64,000 bases of DNA from positions 372,001 to 436,000 of the forward strand of contig DDFF01000007.1 in assembly GCA_002337045.1 (NCBI GenBank). The letters are read 5' to 3'. The stretch is from Bacteroidetes bacterium UBA1935 (GTDB lineage Bacteria; Bacteroidota; Bacteroidia; Chitinophagales; Chitinophagaceae). The notes below the pieces were generated by a model. The model did no database searches. It saw only the letters and a program-made list of their open reading frames with translations, and was not told the DNA's origin. A program made the position numbers and the translations under genes. Shown here piece by piece: positions 53,614-60,923 of the stretch. Position 1 is the first letter of the stretch. Every line of letters begins with the position of its first letter.

Positions 53614-54084
53614 TTACAGATTTTCAAACGGGTTCACAAAACCACTGCCTGCCACCTCTGCAGCCAGGTCGCTAAAGCCTGCCGCATGCTGGCGTATGTA
53701 CGCGTAATACGTATCTTTATCCCACAGCTCAATTTTATTGCCCTGTGCAGAGAATATCATGTCTTTCTTAATGGAAGCGTATTCCTGCAATGGCTTTGGC
53801 AACAATATGCGACCGGCACTGTCCACATCCACGAAGTTGGCGCCGTTCATAAACAGGCGCTTGAACTCACGCACTTTCGGATTGAAGTCGTTGAGCTTGT
53901 TTACTTTTTCAGCCAGTACATTCCAGCTATCTACCGTAAACATGGAAAGGCAGTTTTCAAACCCACGGTTAATAACGAAGCGTGCAGCGCCATCTTCAGG
54001 CAACTGCTTGCGGAAGCCTGCAGGCAGCAAAAAGCGGCCTTTGGCATCTACAGCAACTTCATATTCTCCGAGAAAGCTTGTCAT
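53614..54084 (-). CDS. mraZ: Transcriptional regulator MraZ
   Basis: The first gene of the dcw cluster, a ring-forming regulator with two AbrB-like halves. The 156-residue protein has DAKGRFLLPAGFRKQL near residues 12-27 and VDSAGRILLPKPLQEYASI near 84-102, the two DxxxR repeats of the family. ATG 54084 is chosen because the first repeat starts a few residues later; the frame stays open upstream through the putative operator. Three GTG-type repeats 10 bp apart at 54115-54139 are a likely autoregulatory site. The cluster runs from here to ftsZ. Confidence 0.95.
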   Translation of the reverse strand: MTSFLGEYEVAVDAKGRFLLPAGFRKQLPEDGAARFVINRGFENCLSMFTVDSWNVLAEKVNKLNDFNPKVREFKRLFMNGANFVDVDSAGRILLPKPLQEYASIKKDMIFSAQGNKIELWDKDTYYAYIRQHAAGFSDLAAEVAGSGFVNPFENL

Positions 54085-54114
54085 TGACGATTTTGGGATA
54101 TTTCTACCTTTTCT

Positions 54115-54139
54115 ACCACAAAACAACACTTTTTCCCAC
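54115..54139 (-). promoter_or_regulatory. Putative MraZ box (three 10-bp-spaced GTG repeats)
   Basis: Reading the minus strand, GTGGG, GTGTT and GTGGT occur at exactly 10-bp steps, ending 30 bases before the mraZ start. MraZ in other bacteria binds short G-rich repeats one helical turn apart upstream of its own gene, so this is a strong candidate operator of the dcw cluster. Confidence 0.6.
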
Positions 54140-54167
54140 ACATTTAGGGAATTTGAAGAACTCATAT

Positions 54168-54278
54168 TTTTCCACAAGGAACGATATGGCTAAACCCCTT
54201 TACAGCAAAGGTTTTCAGGCTATTTTTCACGTTATGTTCATAAACCCGTGTGCATATCCTGTAGATAATTGTGGATAA
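54168..54278. promoter_or_regulatory. Two DnaA-box-like sequences between mraZ and bamD
   Basis: TTATCCACA is perfect on the minus strand at 54270-54278, and TTTTCCACA lies on the plus strand at 54168-54176. Both match TTWTNCACA. Two boxes are too few for an origin, but they could let DnaA affect the divergent mraZ or bamD promoters. Confidence 0.35.
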
Positions 54279-54352
54279 CTTGTGAAATGACTGTAAAACC
54301 CTGATTTAACAGAGTTTTATACCATATATATGGGAAAGCAACTCGGTTTCTT

Positions 54353-54360
54353 TATTTTTG
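54353..54360 (+). promoter_or_regulatory. TAnnTTTG promoter box of bamD
   Basis: TATTTTTG ends 8 bases before the bamD ATG at 54369. Confidence 0.5.
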
Positions 54361-54368
54361 CCATCCTC

Positions 54369-55184
54369 ATGCAAAAACGCCATAGTTATATCCTCTTCAT
54401 GTTGCTCAGCGTCAGCCTGTTATTCGGCTGCAGTGGCTACGAGCGTGCCCTGAAGAGCAAAGACGTAAACTATAAACTGAAGAAAGCCAACGAGTTCTAC
54501 GACCGTAAGAAGTGGCAGCAAGCCAATGGCCTGTACGAAAGCCTGGTGCCTGTAATGAAGAATACACGCAACTACGAGCCTATGTACTACCGCTACGCAT
54601 ACAGCTTTTATAATATGAAAGACTATCTGTCGGCGTCTTACCACTTCAAAAACTACCTGGAATTCTTCCCTACCAGCAAGGATGCTGACGAGATAGAGTT
54701 TCTCTATGGCTATTGCCTGTACAAAATGTCGCCAAAGCCATCGCTGGAGCAGCAAAGCACCGAGCGTGCCATGGATGCCCTGCAAACCTTCATCAACGCG
54801 CACCCCGAGAGCCCGCGTGCGGCTGAAGCCAATAAATATATAGACGAATGCCGCGGCAAACTGGAAATAAAAGAGGCCGATGCTGCCAAACTATACTATA
54901 ATATAGGCCAATACAGGGCTGCCAGCGTTACCTACAAGCAGCTGATGCGCAACTTCCCCGAATCGAAGAACAGCGACCTGTACCAATATATGATTGTAAA
55001 ATCGTGGTTTAAGTTTGCAGGAGAGAGTGTGAAGGAGAAACAAGAGGAGCGCTACGCCAACGCCATCAACGCATACAGAGAATTAGTTGACGGTTATCCA
55101 AATTCTAAGTATCTTCGCGACGCTGAGGAATATTATACCAAGGCAGATAACATTGTAAAACAGTTACGCAATGAGCTTAAATAG
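54369..55184 (+). CDS. bamD: Outer membrane assembly lipoprotein BamD
   Basis: Part of the BAM complex that folds outer membrane proteins. The 271-residue protein has a lipobox with Cys21 in SLLFGCSGYERALKS. Five TPR-like repeats follow, such as ANEFYDRKKWQQANGLYESL, YRYAYSFYNMKDYLSASYHF, DALQTFINAHPESPRAAEAN and AYRELVDGYPNSKYLRDAEE. ATG 54369 is preferred to ATG 54330 because the signal peptide starts there and a promoter box lies between the two. It overlaps rpoZ by 14 bp. Confidence 0.93.
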   Translation: MQKRHSYILFMLLSVSLLFGCSGYERALKSKDVNYKLKKANEFYDRKKWQQANGLYESLVPVMKNTRNYEPMYYRYAYSFYNMKDYLSASYHFKNYLEFFPTSKDADEIEFLYGYCLYKMSPKPSLEQQSTERAMDALQTFINAHPESPRAAEANKYIDECRGKLEIKEADAAKLYYNIGQYRAASVTYKQLMRNFPESKNSDLYQYMIVKSWFKFAGESVKEKQEERYANAINAYRELVDGYPNSKYLRDAEEYYTKADNIVKQLRNELK

Positions 55185-55497
55185 AAAAGCATTAGCAGCA
55201 GTGAACCCGCTGGTTGAAACCCGCGACGTTGTTGCTATCAAAAACAAAACAGGAAATCTGTACGAATCTATCGTGGTAATGAGCCGCCGTGCAAACCAGA
55301 TTGCTGTTACCATGAAGGAAGAACTGCACCGCAAGCTGGATGAATTCAGCAGCCATGCAGACAACCTGGAGGAAATTCACGAAAACAAAGAGCAAATCGA
55401 AATATCTCGTATATACGAACGCATGGCAAACCCTGCCCTGCAATCAACAAGCGAGTTCTTCGACGACAAAATCTACCACCGCAAAAAAGGCCAATAA
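55171..55497 (+). CDS. rpoZ: RNA polymerase omega subunit (Bacteroidota type)
   Basis: Omega helps RNA polymerase assembly. The 108-residue protein carries the Rpb6/omega helices. ETRDVVAIKNKTGNLYESIV is near residues 16-35, and the conserved SRRANQIAVTMKEELHRKLD near 38-57 is the region that holds the beta-prime subunit. The tail, EFFDDKIYHRKKGQ, is typical of the phylum. It starts inside bamD, a coupling often seen in this group. A terminator follows. Confidence 0.88.
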   Translation: MSLNRKALAAVNPLVETRDVVAIKNKTGNLYESIVVMSRRANQIAVTMKEELHRKLDEFSSHADNLEEIHENKEQIEISRIYERMANPALQSTSEFFDDKIYHRKKGQ

Positions 55498-55528
55498 GCT
55501 TTTTCGGACAACGGTTTTAATAACACTG

Positions 55529-55558
55529 AAAAGCTATCCCCACAAAGGATGGCTTTTT
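55529..55558 (+). terminator. Terminator after bamD-rpoZ
   Basis: An 11-bp stem, AAAAGCTATCC/GGATGGCTTTT with one G-T pair, followed by a T. It also separates rpoZ from the nucleotidase gene. Confidence 0.75.
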
Positions 55559-55587
55559 ACGTTAAACCAACTAATGCCTTTCTGACA

Positions 55588-56289
55588 ATGCCTGCTCATT
55601 ACAAACACCTCTTCTTCGATCTCGACCACACCCTGTGGGATTTTGACGCCAACTCGGCGCACACCCTGCTGCAGGTGTACGAAGAATGCAGGCTCGAAGA
55701 CCTAGGCATTACAGACTACGAGGCATTTGCAACATCCTACAACGAGCACAACGAGCGCCTCTGGGCACGCTTTCGCAATGGCTTCCTGAAGCGCGATGAA
55801 CTGCGCTGGAAACGCTTTGCCCTTACCCTGCTCGATTTTAAGATAGGCGACCCGCACCTGGCACACGAACTCAGCAGTGCGTATCTGGAGATACTGCCCA
55901 ACCAACGCCGCCTGACACCATACGCTACCGAAGTGCTGGAGCACTGCAAAGCGCAAGGCTACACCATGCACCTCATCACCAACGGGTTTGAAAGCACCCA
56001 ACGCCAGAAACTACAGATAAGCGGCATCAGCCACTACTTCACCCACCTCATCACCAGCGAGATGAGCAACAGCATGAAACCACAGGCTGCCATCTTCAAC
56101 TACGCCCTGCAAACAGCAGGTGCCACGGCCGAGGAAAGCATTATGATAGGCGACGCGCTGGAGATAGACATACTCGGTGCCTTCTATGCAGGTATAGACC
56201 AAGTATACTACAACCCCGCACGCATACCACACCGCCACAAGCCAACATACGAGATAGCCAGCCTCGACGAGCTGATGAACATCTTTTAG
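55588..56289 (+). CDS. YjjG-type HAD noncanonical pyrimidine nucleotidase
   Basis: A 233-residue HAD subfamily IA phosphatase. Motif I FFDLDHTLWDFD has catalytic Asp11 and Asp13, motif II is LITNGFEST near residue 118, motif III Lys is in SMKPQAAIF, and motif IV is MIGDALEIDILGA near 190. YjjG-like enzymes remove phosphate from modified nucleotides such as 5-fluoro-dUMP and keep pools clean. The ATG at 55588 fits the family; an earlier in-frame ATG at 55549 lies in the upstream terminator. No promoter box is visible, so some readthrough is possible. Confidence 0.88.
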   Translation: MPAHYKHLFFDLDHTLWDFDANSAHTLLQVYEECRLEDLGITDYEAFATSYNEHNERLWARFRNGFLKRDELRWKRFALTLLDFKIGDPHLAHELSSAYLEILPNQRRLTPYATEVLEHCKAQGYTMHLITNGFESTQRQKLQISGISHYFTHLITSEMSNSMKPQAAIFNYALQTAGATAEESIMIGDALEIDILGAFYAGIDQVYYNPARIPHRHKPTYEIASLDELMNIF

Positions 56290-56323
56290 GCCGCAGCCTG
56301 CCAATAAAACACCCGGATACAGA

Positions 56324-56605
56324 TTATTTGATATTAATCTCCTTTACCACCTGCTCTGCAAAATACTCATTGATAGTAGCCATTAGCTGAGGCTTGGCCA
56401 GCAGCAGTTCCTGCTTCAGTGCAGCAACATCGGTGTAGATAGTCAGTATACCACCACTCAGGTACAGGTTGCGTGTATACTTGGCAATCGTCTTGCCTGC
56501 AATCTGTTCCCACTCCTCGCGCATGCGCAGCTCGTGCGCCTTTGGTGCCCAGCCACTCTTTTCCATCAGCAGCTTCAATGCCTCGCCAATACTATACTGA
56601 CCCAT
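56324..56605 (-). CDS. DUF721 (DciA-like) protein
   Basis: A 93-residue protein with the DUF721 pattern. A helix SIGEALKLLMEKSGW is followed by EWEQIAGKTIAKYTRNLYLS, GGILTIYTDVAALKQELLLA and KPQLMATINEYFAEQVVKEI. This KH-like fold includes DciA, the replicative helicase loader of bacteria without DnaC, so a role near DnaB is possible. It is compact and encoded alone. Confidence 0.82.
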   Translation of the reverse strand: MGQYSIGEALKLLMEKSGWAPKAHELRMREEWEQIAGKTIAKYTRNLYLSGGILTIYTDVAALKQELLLAKPQLMATINEYFAEQVVKEINIK

Positions 56606-56697
56606 GCCATAAAGTTAAACCTTTCCCCGTTATTGGCATATTAAAGACTACCTTCACCGCAGAGATAGGTGTTCTATGTCATTAAAAACAATTGAAG

Positions 56698-56886
56698 ATG
56701 CAGGAGATTTTGAAGAATTGGAATAAAATGAAAGGCCACCTGAAGCGCGCATATCCCGTGCTGAACAACAATGACGTAACACAACGCACCGGCAAAGACA
56801 CCGAAATGCTCCAGATAATAATGGACAAAACAGGACTGACCGAAGCCGAGCTTGAAGCTTTTTTGCAAAAAGTACAGGAGCAGTAA
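56698..56886 (+). CDS. CsbD-like small stress protein
   Basis: A 62-residue hydrophilic helical protein. NWNKMKGHLKRAYPVLNNND is followed by a GKDTEMLQIIMDKTGLTEAE stretch, which resembles CsbD (a W-x-x-x-K-G start, then a second helix beginning at GK). It is somewhat divergent, so it may be a Bacteroidota-specific relative. Start ATG 56698 is preferred to the TTG 6 bases upstream. CsbD relatives respond to general stress, but the role is unknown. Confidence 0.6.
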   Translation: MQEILKNWNKMKGHLKRAYPVLNNNDVTQRTGKDTEMLQIIMDKTGLTEAELEAFLQKVQEQ

Positions 56887-56984
56887 ACCACTGCCCTGTG
56901 CTACTTGCACACCCCCACACAACAATCTGATAAGCTGCCCGAAAGGTAGCTTTTCTTTTTTGCAGCAACCGTCTGTAAAAAGCT

Positions 56985-57122
56985 CTCCTCCTGTTTTTAG
57001 GAGGAGTACCCGAGAGCAACGAGGGGGAGGAGGTGAACACTCTACGCGAGCCAACCACCCCGATTGGCAACGATATGCTGCGCATTTCTCCGCCAATGCG
57101 CCCCTCCTAAAAACAGGAGGGG
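56985..57122. repeat. REP/MITE-like element with inverted hairpin arms
   Basis: The arms at 56985-57006 (CTCCTCCTGTTTTTAGGAGG and two more bases) and 57101-57122 are each hairpin-forming and are imperfect reverse complements of each other. Between them is a G-rich run at 57031-57042. Elements with CCTCCT..AGGAGG arms recur in intergenic regions of some Bacteroidota genomes, from memory. No transposase is present. Confidence 0.6.
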
Positions 57123-57383
57123 AATTTTTATGTAGAGCCAATAGTTTACAGGTTTTCATATTTGTTGATAGTTTTTGATAGTGTTTGCACAGTTTTGAAA
57201 ACGGAACATTTTATGGGTATTGAAAACCAATGGTTTGTGTTGCGGGATGGTTACAAACGGTTACGTTTTTTGTTGCAGTTTGCCTGCTTTGGGGGTTGGT
57301 TTGTTGCCGGTTTGTAACCAATTGCTGATGGGCGAAACAGTTTGCTAGGTGTGGATTGCGGGTGCATAGGGTTAGGAATTTAC

Positions 57384-57414
57384 CATAACAAATATACGCT
57401 AATTATTTGTTATG
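57384..57414. promoter_or_regulatory. 11-bp perfect palindrome upstream of the subtilase gene
   Basis: CATAACAAATA and TATTTGTTATG are separated by 9 bases, which places the arms two helical turns apart. It is a likely operator for a dimeric repressor and lies 130 bp before the protease ATG. Confidence 0.5.
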
Positions 57415-57487
57415 ATGAAAAAATGAGGAAAAATGGAGAGAGGAATATAATTATTATTGATGACAAAAAAACTGGTGTTTTTCACAG

Positions 57488-57524
57488 TTTATTATTGTAG
57501 AAAACTCTTTACTATTGTGAAATA
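57488..57524 (+). promoter_or_regulatory. 20-bp-spaced direct repeats before the subtilase gene
   Basis: TTTATTATTGTAGAAAA at 57488 and TTTACTATTGTGAAATA at 57508 share TTTAyTATTGT with an exact 20-bp step. They end 21 bases before the ATG. They could be regulator sites or overlapping promoter elements. Confidence 0.4.
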
Positions 57525-57545
57525 CAGAAACCAACCCATTTAATT

Positions 57546-59744
57546 ATGGCCAAAAATCACTTCAAAATACCGGACAATAATATTAGAAATGAAAAATATG
57601 ACCCGCAAGGAGGTGGTGAAACCTATAAGCGTAATGACCATTATGCTCATGGTAAAAAGCTATTTAGTCAAACAAAAGAAATAATTGAAAAAACATCAAG
57701 CAAAAAGGATGGGAATATTAGTCATGAATTATACCTACAATTAAAATCTCCCTCCGACTTTACAATAAAAAAAGGAAGACAAAATATCGAAGAGCTTGGT
57801 TTTAAAATCATTGAATACTCAAAGTCAGATAAAACAAAGGCAACTGTAAGCATATTAAAAGAAGATATAGACGACCTAAACAATAGAATTCAGAAGTATA
57901 CTAATGACCCAGAGCACATTGGAAAGACATACTTTTCTCCAATAGAAGATATTCTAGAGATTCCAACAATAGAGAAAATAAAAAGTGATCTAAACTTAAA
58001 TTCTGATCAGGAAGAGGATATTATTATTAACTTATTCAATACAATCACCAATAAAGAAAGAAGAGCTATTTTTAGTTCAATTCAGGAAGACTTAGCGAGT
58101 ATTGCTAATAACTTACAGATACGAAACTTCTCTAACGGAGTTACATCGATAGCTTGTACTATTAAACTTAATAGCATTGTAAATTTTGCAGATAATTATT
58201 CTACAATAAAGGAAATAAAGAAGAACTATTTATCATTTGTCGAAACAGCACAAGTTGTTCAAAACTTACCTAATCCATTAACTATTCAAGCACCACGTTC
58301 ACAATCAATTGTTTGTATTGTTGACTCCGGCATCAGGAGCAATGGGAGCATTCTACAGAATTTAGTTACAGACACAATTCAGTTTTTACCAAGAAATTCT
58401 GTCGATTGTTTGTATGAACACGGAACTTTCGTGGCTAGTAGATGCATATTTGGAGACAATATAGATGCCTGTAATGGAACACATGAATTAGTTCCGTTTT
58501 GCAAAGTAATGGACTTGCAAGTTTTTGGTAAGGATATCATGGGAAATAAACTTTATCCTAATGAATTTCTTCTAAGGACTGCAATAGAAGATACAGTTCA
58601 AAAATTCCACAACACCGTAAAAGTTTTTAATCTTTCTTTAGGAAGTACACAAGCAATAACATCATATGTAATTTCAGATTTAGCTAAGTTACTTGACTAT
58701 CTTTCAAAGGAATATAAAGTCTTATTTATTGTTGCAGCAGGAAATATTGACTCACTTTTAGGAACCTACCCTAATAACCATTTTAGAAACAGAAGTGCAA
58801 GATTAGGTTCTCCCGCAGAATCGTTATTATCAATAACAGTAGGTTCGATCGCTAAATATGAAGACACAAATGCTATAGCAAAAGTTGATGAAATTTCACC
58901 GTTTTCAAGAACTGGTCCTGGAGCTGACAATGGAATAAAGCCAGAATTAGTTGCACATGGGGGAAATCTCATTAAAGCATATGGACTATCTCCAAGAATT
59001 GGAGCTTTTGGGTTGTCGGAAGACTGTAATAGTCTTGCTGTGAATGTCGGCACAAGTTTTGCTGCACCGCTAATATCACAATATGCAGCACGCCTTTTTG
59101 AGGTATATTCATCATCCGACCCGAATTTAGTAAAAGCTCTATTGTGCCATTTCACCGAACAACGAAATACACCTCTTGGCTTAACTACAAATAACCTATT
59201 TCATACGGGATTTGGTGAACCAATTATTGATAATGCAATGCAAGCTGGCATAAATAACGCTGCTTATATATATGAAGGAGAGCTTCATCAAGAACACTAT
59301 CAATATATTAAGTTCCATATTCCTTCAACTCTTACGGCAGGAAGTGAAAATAGTAAGTTGAAATTAAAAATTACGTTAGTATATGACCCACCTGTAAACG
59401 TATCAAATGATGTTGAATATTCACAAAGCAGAATCAGTGCTACTTTGATCAAAAAAACTAGTGACGGGTACAAGAAAGTCACTATTTCTACAGAGGATAA
59501 ATATTCGCATCAATGGAACCCAATAATAAAATTAGAAAAAGATTTTAGAAGAAAATATTTATGTGGTGATTGGGAGTTGAAATTACACTTGTATACACGA
59601 GGAAATCTTCCAACAAACTATAAGCAAAGCTATGCAGTTGTTATAGAAATAATTGATTCATTAGGTGGTACGGATGTATATAACGACATCTTAGCTGAAT
59701 ATGGAAATATATACAGCGCCATTGTCTTAAATATTGCTGCTTAA
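57546..59744 (+). CDS. Cytoplasmic subtilisin-like (S8) protease, IetS-like architecture
   Basis: A 732-residue S8 serine protease without signal peptide or membrane segment. Catalytic residues are Asp260 in CIVDSGIR, His292 in YEHGTFVAS, oxyanion Asn400 in VAAGN and Ser504 in VGTSFAAPL. The N-terminal ~250 residues start with NEKYDPQGGGETYKRNDHYA then HGKKLF, and contain a conserved-looking beta stretch ISHELYLQLKSPSDFTIKKG. From memory, this order resembles S8 proteases that pair with an AAA ATPase in the IetAS anti-phage system. A C-terminal beta domain (about 580-732) follows. No ATPase gene is adjacent; instead a membrane protein gene follows after 1 bp. Codon use is A+T-rich, unlike the flanks, which suggests transfer. 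Confidence 0.85.
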   Translation: MAKNHFKIPDNNIRNEKYDPQGGGETYKRNDHYAHGKKLFSQTKEIIEKTSSKKDGNISHELYLQLKSPSDFTIKKGRQNIEELGFKIIEYSKSDKTKATVSILKEDIDDLNNRIQKYTNDPEHIGKTYFSPIEDILEIPTIEKIKSDLNLNSDQEEDIIINLFNTITNKERRAIFSSIQEDLASIANNLQIRNFSNGVTSIACTIKLNSIVNFADNYSTIKEIKKNYLSFVETAQVVQNLPNPLTIQAPRSQSIVCIVDSGIRSNGSILQNLVTDTIQFLPRNSVDCLYEHGTFVASRCIFGDNIDACNGTHELVPFCKVMDLQVFGKDIMGNKLYPNEFLLRTAIEDTVQKFHNTVKVFNLSLGSTQAITSYVISDLAKLLDYLSKEYKVLFIVAAGNIDSLLGTYPNNHFRNRSARLGSPAESLLSITVGSIAKYEDTNAIAKVDEISPFSRTGPGADNGIKPELVAHGGNLIKAYGLSPRIGAFGLSEDCNSLAVNVGTSFAAPLISQYAARLFEVYSSSDPNLVKALLCHFTEQRNTPLGLTTNNLFHTGFGEPIIDNAMQAGINNAAYIYEGELHQEHYQYIKFHIPSTLTAGSENSKLKLKITLVYDPPVNVSNDVEYSQSRISATLIKKTSDGYKKVTISTEDKYSHQWNPIIKLEKDFRRKYLCGDWELKLHLYTRGNLPTNYKQSYAVVIEIIDSLGGTDVYNDILAEYGNIYSAIVLNIAA

Positions 59745-59745
59745 C

Positions 59746-60489
59746 ATGGTTATTAGTGACACTTTAATTGGTATTTTGATTGGTTGGTTATTAACACAAC
59801 TGTCAATCTGGTATAAAGGAAGAAAAGATGATAAGCGAATCTTAAAAGAAGTTTTATATCAACTTTTAGAAATTAGGTTTTTAATCCCCAAATTAAATAT
59901 CAACGAACTTGTAAGTGATTACAAAAAGCTAATAGATAATGACTTGCCATTTTTGAATGCTGTACCTGAACTATTAGATCAAATACAGAGTTCAGCAAAA
60001 GTAGCTTTCAAAAAATCAACTGAAAAGCTCAAATACGACTTTAATCTCTTCGATAATAACCTACACGCATCAATAACAAAGCTATCATCTGTTAATCCTA
60101 TACTAGCTTATCAACTTTCAGGCCATACACGAATAATTCACATGGGCGGAATAGACGTATTTCTGGACTATTACACCGAATCGCTAAGTGAGCAAAAAGA
60201 TTTCAAAGAAACAATTGATGAAGCCAAAAAACACTTGTCTAAATACGACGACAAATCTTACAAGCAAATACAACTAGACTTTGAGTACTATATCAAAAAA
60301 GTTGCATTAAAAGTAGGCCCCCTTACTTGGCTATCTGCACATTTAACTATCAAAAGAATTAATACTCCCTATTCAAATATTGACACTATTAGTGAACTTA
60401 AAGATTTTTATAAGTCTATGGGGATAGATATCGATAAAATAAATCAAGAATATTTAGCATTGAACCAAAATAACAATTCTTCGGAGTGA
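59746..60489 (+). CDS. Membrane-anchored protein of unknown family, partner of the subtilase
   Basis: A 247-residue protein with one N-terminal membrane helix (about 5-21, DTLIGILIGWLLTQLSIWY), then a basic stop (KGRKDDKR) and a long, mostly helical cytoplasmic domain. That domain has no cysteine and no motif I recognise, and includes LKEVLYQLLEIRFLIPKLNI and KHLSKYDDKSYKQIQLDFEY. ATG 59746 begins 1 bp after the protease stop, so the two are co-translated. The topology predicts that the soluble domain faces the cytoplasm, where the protease also is. It could be a sensor, substrate or effector anchor of the protease. It shares the A+T-rich codon use of the protease gene. Confidence 0.7.
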   Translation: MVISDTLIGILIGWLLTQLSIWYKGRKDDKRILKEVLYQLLEIRFLIPKLNINELVSDYKKLIDNDLPFLNAVPELLDQIQSSAKVAFKKSTEKLKYDFNLFDNNLHASITKLSSVNPILAYQLSGHTRIIHMGGIDVFLDYYTESLSEQKDFKETIDEAKKHLSKYDDKSYKQIQLDFEYYIKKVALKVGPLTWLSAHLTIKRINTPYSNIDTISELKDFYKSMGIDIDKINQEYLALNQNNNSSE

Positions 60490-60536
60490 TAATAGTATAT
60501 TATCTCCTTCCTGTACTCATTTATAGTTAGTAAATC

Positions 60537-60597
60537 CCCTCATTCCGTGAGATTGCTTCGTGCCTCGCCCCGAAGTATCGGGATGTAACACAATGAC
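60537..60597. repeat. Dispersed repeat copy 1 (right flank of island)
   Basis: It contains CCCTCATTCCGTGAGAT (60537-60553), identical to 61292-61308. It also has AGATTGCTTCGTGCCTC (60550-60566), identical to 61172-61188, and an AATGACGC end. This is the common intergenic type of sequence dispersed in bacterial genomes. Confidence 0.7.
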
Positions 60598-60606
60598 GCA
60601 CGTTTA

Positions 60607-60825
60607 CTACTTCCTAAACAAAGCATCTGTTATATGCTTTGGTAGTTCCTGTTTTACATCGCGGATGCGGTGATGGGTTAGCCATTGCTCAAAGGCTTGC
60701 GGGTCTTCGGGTACGTGGTGCAGTACTTCGCCTGTTTTAAGGGATATTACAAAGGTATCGATACTAAATATATATGCCGACAGGCTGGTGGCAGGGTGCG
60801 CAAAGCCGGGAAATGTGTTGTTCAT
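60607..60825 (-). CDS. Small hypothetical protein divergent from an XRE regulator
   Basis: A 72-residue protein with no signal or membrane segment. Its middle reads FSIDTFVISLKTGEVLHHVP and its end EQWLTHHRIRDVKQELPKHI. The first part looks like a short beta-meander that ends in a charged helix. I do not recognise it. The ATG at 60825 is preferred because the longer frame would run through the palindrome at 60870-60891. It is divergent from the XRE gene with 98 bp between them, so both may be controlled by that palindrome. Confidence 0.5.
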   Translation of the reverse strand: MNNTFPGFAHPATSLSAYIFSIDTFVISLKTGEVLHHVPEDPQAFEQWLTHHRIRDVKQELPKHITDALFRK

Positions 60826-60869
60826 GATAATGTTTTCAGTGTGTTGCAAAATTAGTAAAGTATTTTCAA

Positions 60870-60891
60870 AATGAATACATTTGTATTCATT
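60870..60891. promoter_or_regulatory. Perfect 10-bp palindrome, likely XRE operator
   Basis: AATGAATACA and TGTATTCATT are separated by 2 bases. It lies in the shared promoter region of the small gene and the XRE gene and overlaps a TAnnTTTG box of the latter, as expected of autorepression. Confidence 0.6.
60876..60883 (+). promoter_or_regulatory. TAnnTTTG promoter box of the XRE gene
   Basis: TACATTTG lies inside the palindrome, 40 bases before the ATG at 60924. Confidence 0.45.
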
Positions 60892-60923
60892 CAATTATAG
60901 GAAGTTTTTCCAGTTTTACTTCG

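Larger units (their letters stand above)
56887..57545. other. Gene-free border of the accessory island
   Basis: There is no supported gene. The left part (56981-57127) is a structured repeat with two inverted 22-base arms. The middle, about 57130-57380, is rich in G and T on the plus strand with no features I recognise. The right part is A+T-rich and holds an 11-bp palindrome and two 20-bp-spaced direct repeats before the protease gene. Confidence 0.6.

Noticed and set aside
52811..53707. A 298-codon plus-strand frame opposite rsmH and mraZ
   Set aside because: rsmH and mraZ are certain on the minus strand; the frame has no recognisable fold.
38000..54085. Missing ddl and murF in the dcw cluster as a deletion
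   Set aside because: murF is fused to alr at 11.9-14.4 kb, a known arrangement in this phylum, and the cluster junctions are tight with no scar.
54168..54278. Replication origin
   Set aside because: Only two DnaA-like boxes, no unwinding element or dnaA/dnaN nearby; kept only as a weak regulatory idea.
57128..57545. A missing AAA ATPase gene upstream of the subtilase
   Set aside because: No frame in this stretch is long enough or carries Walker motifs.
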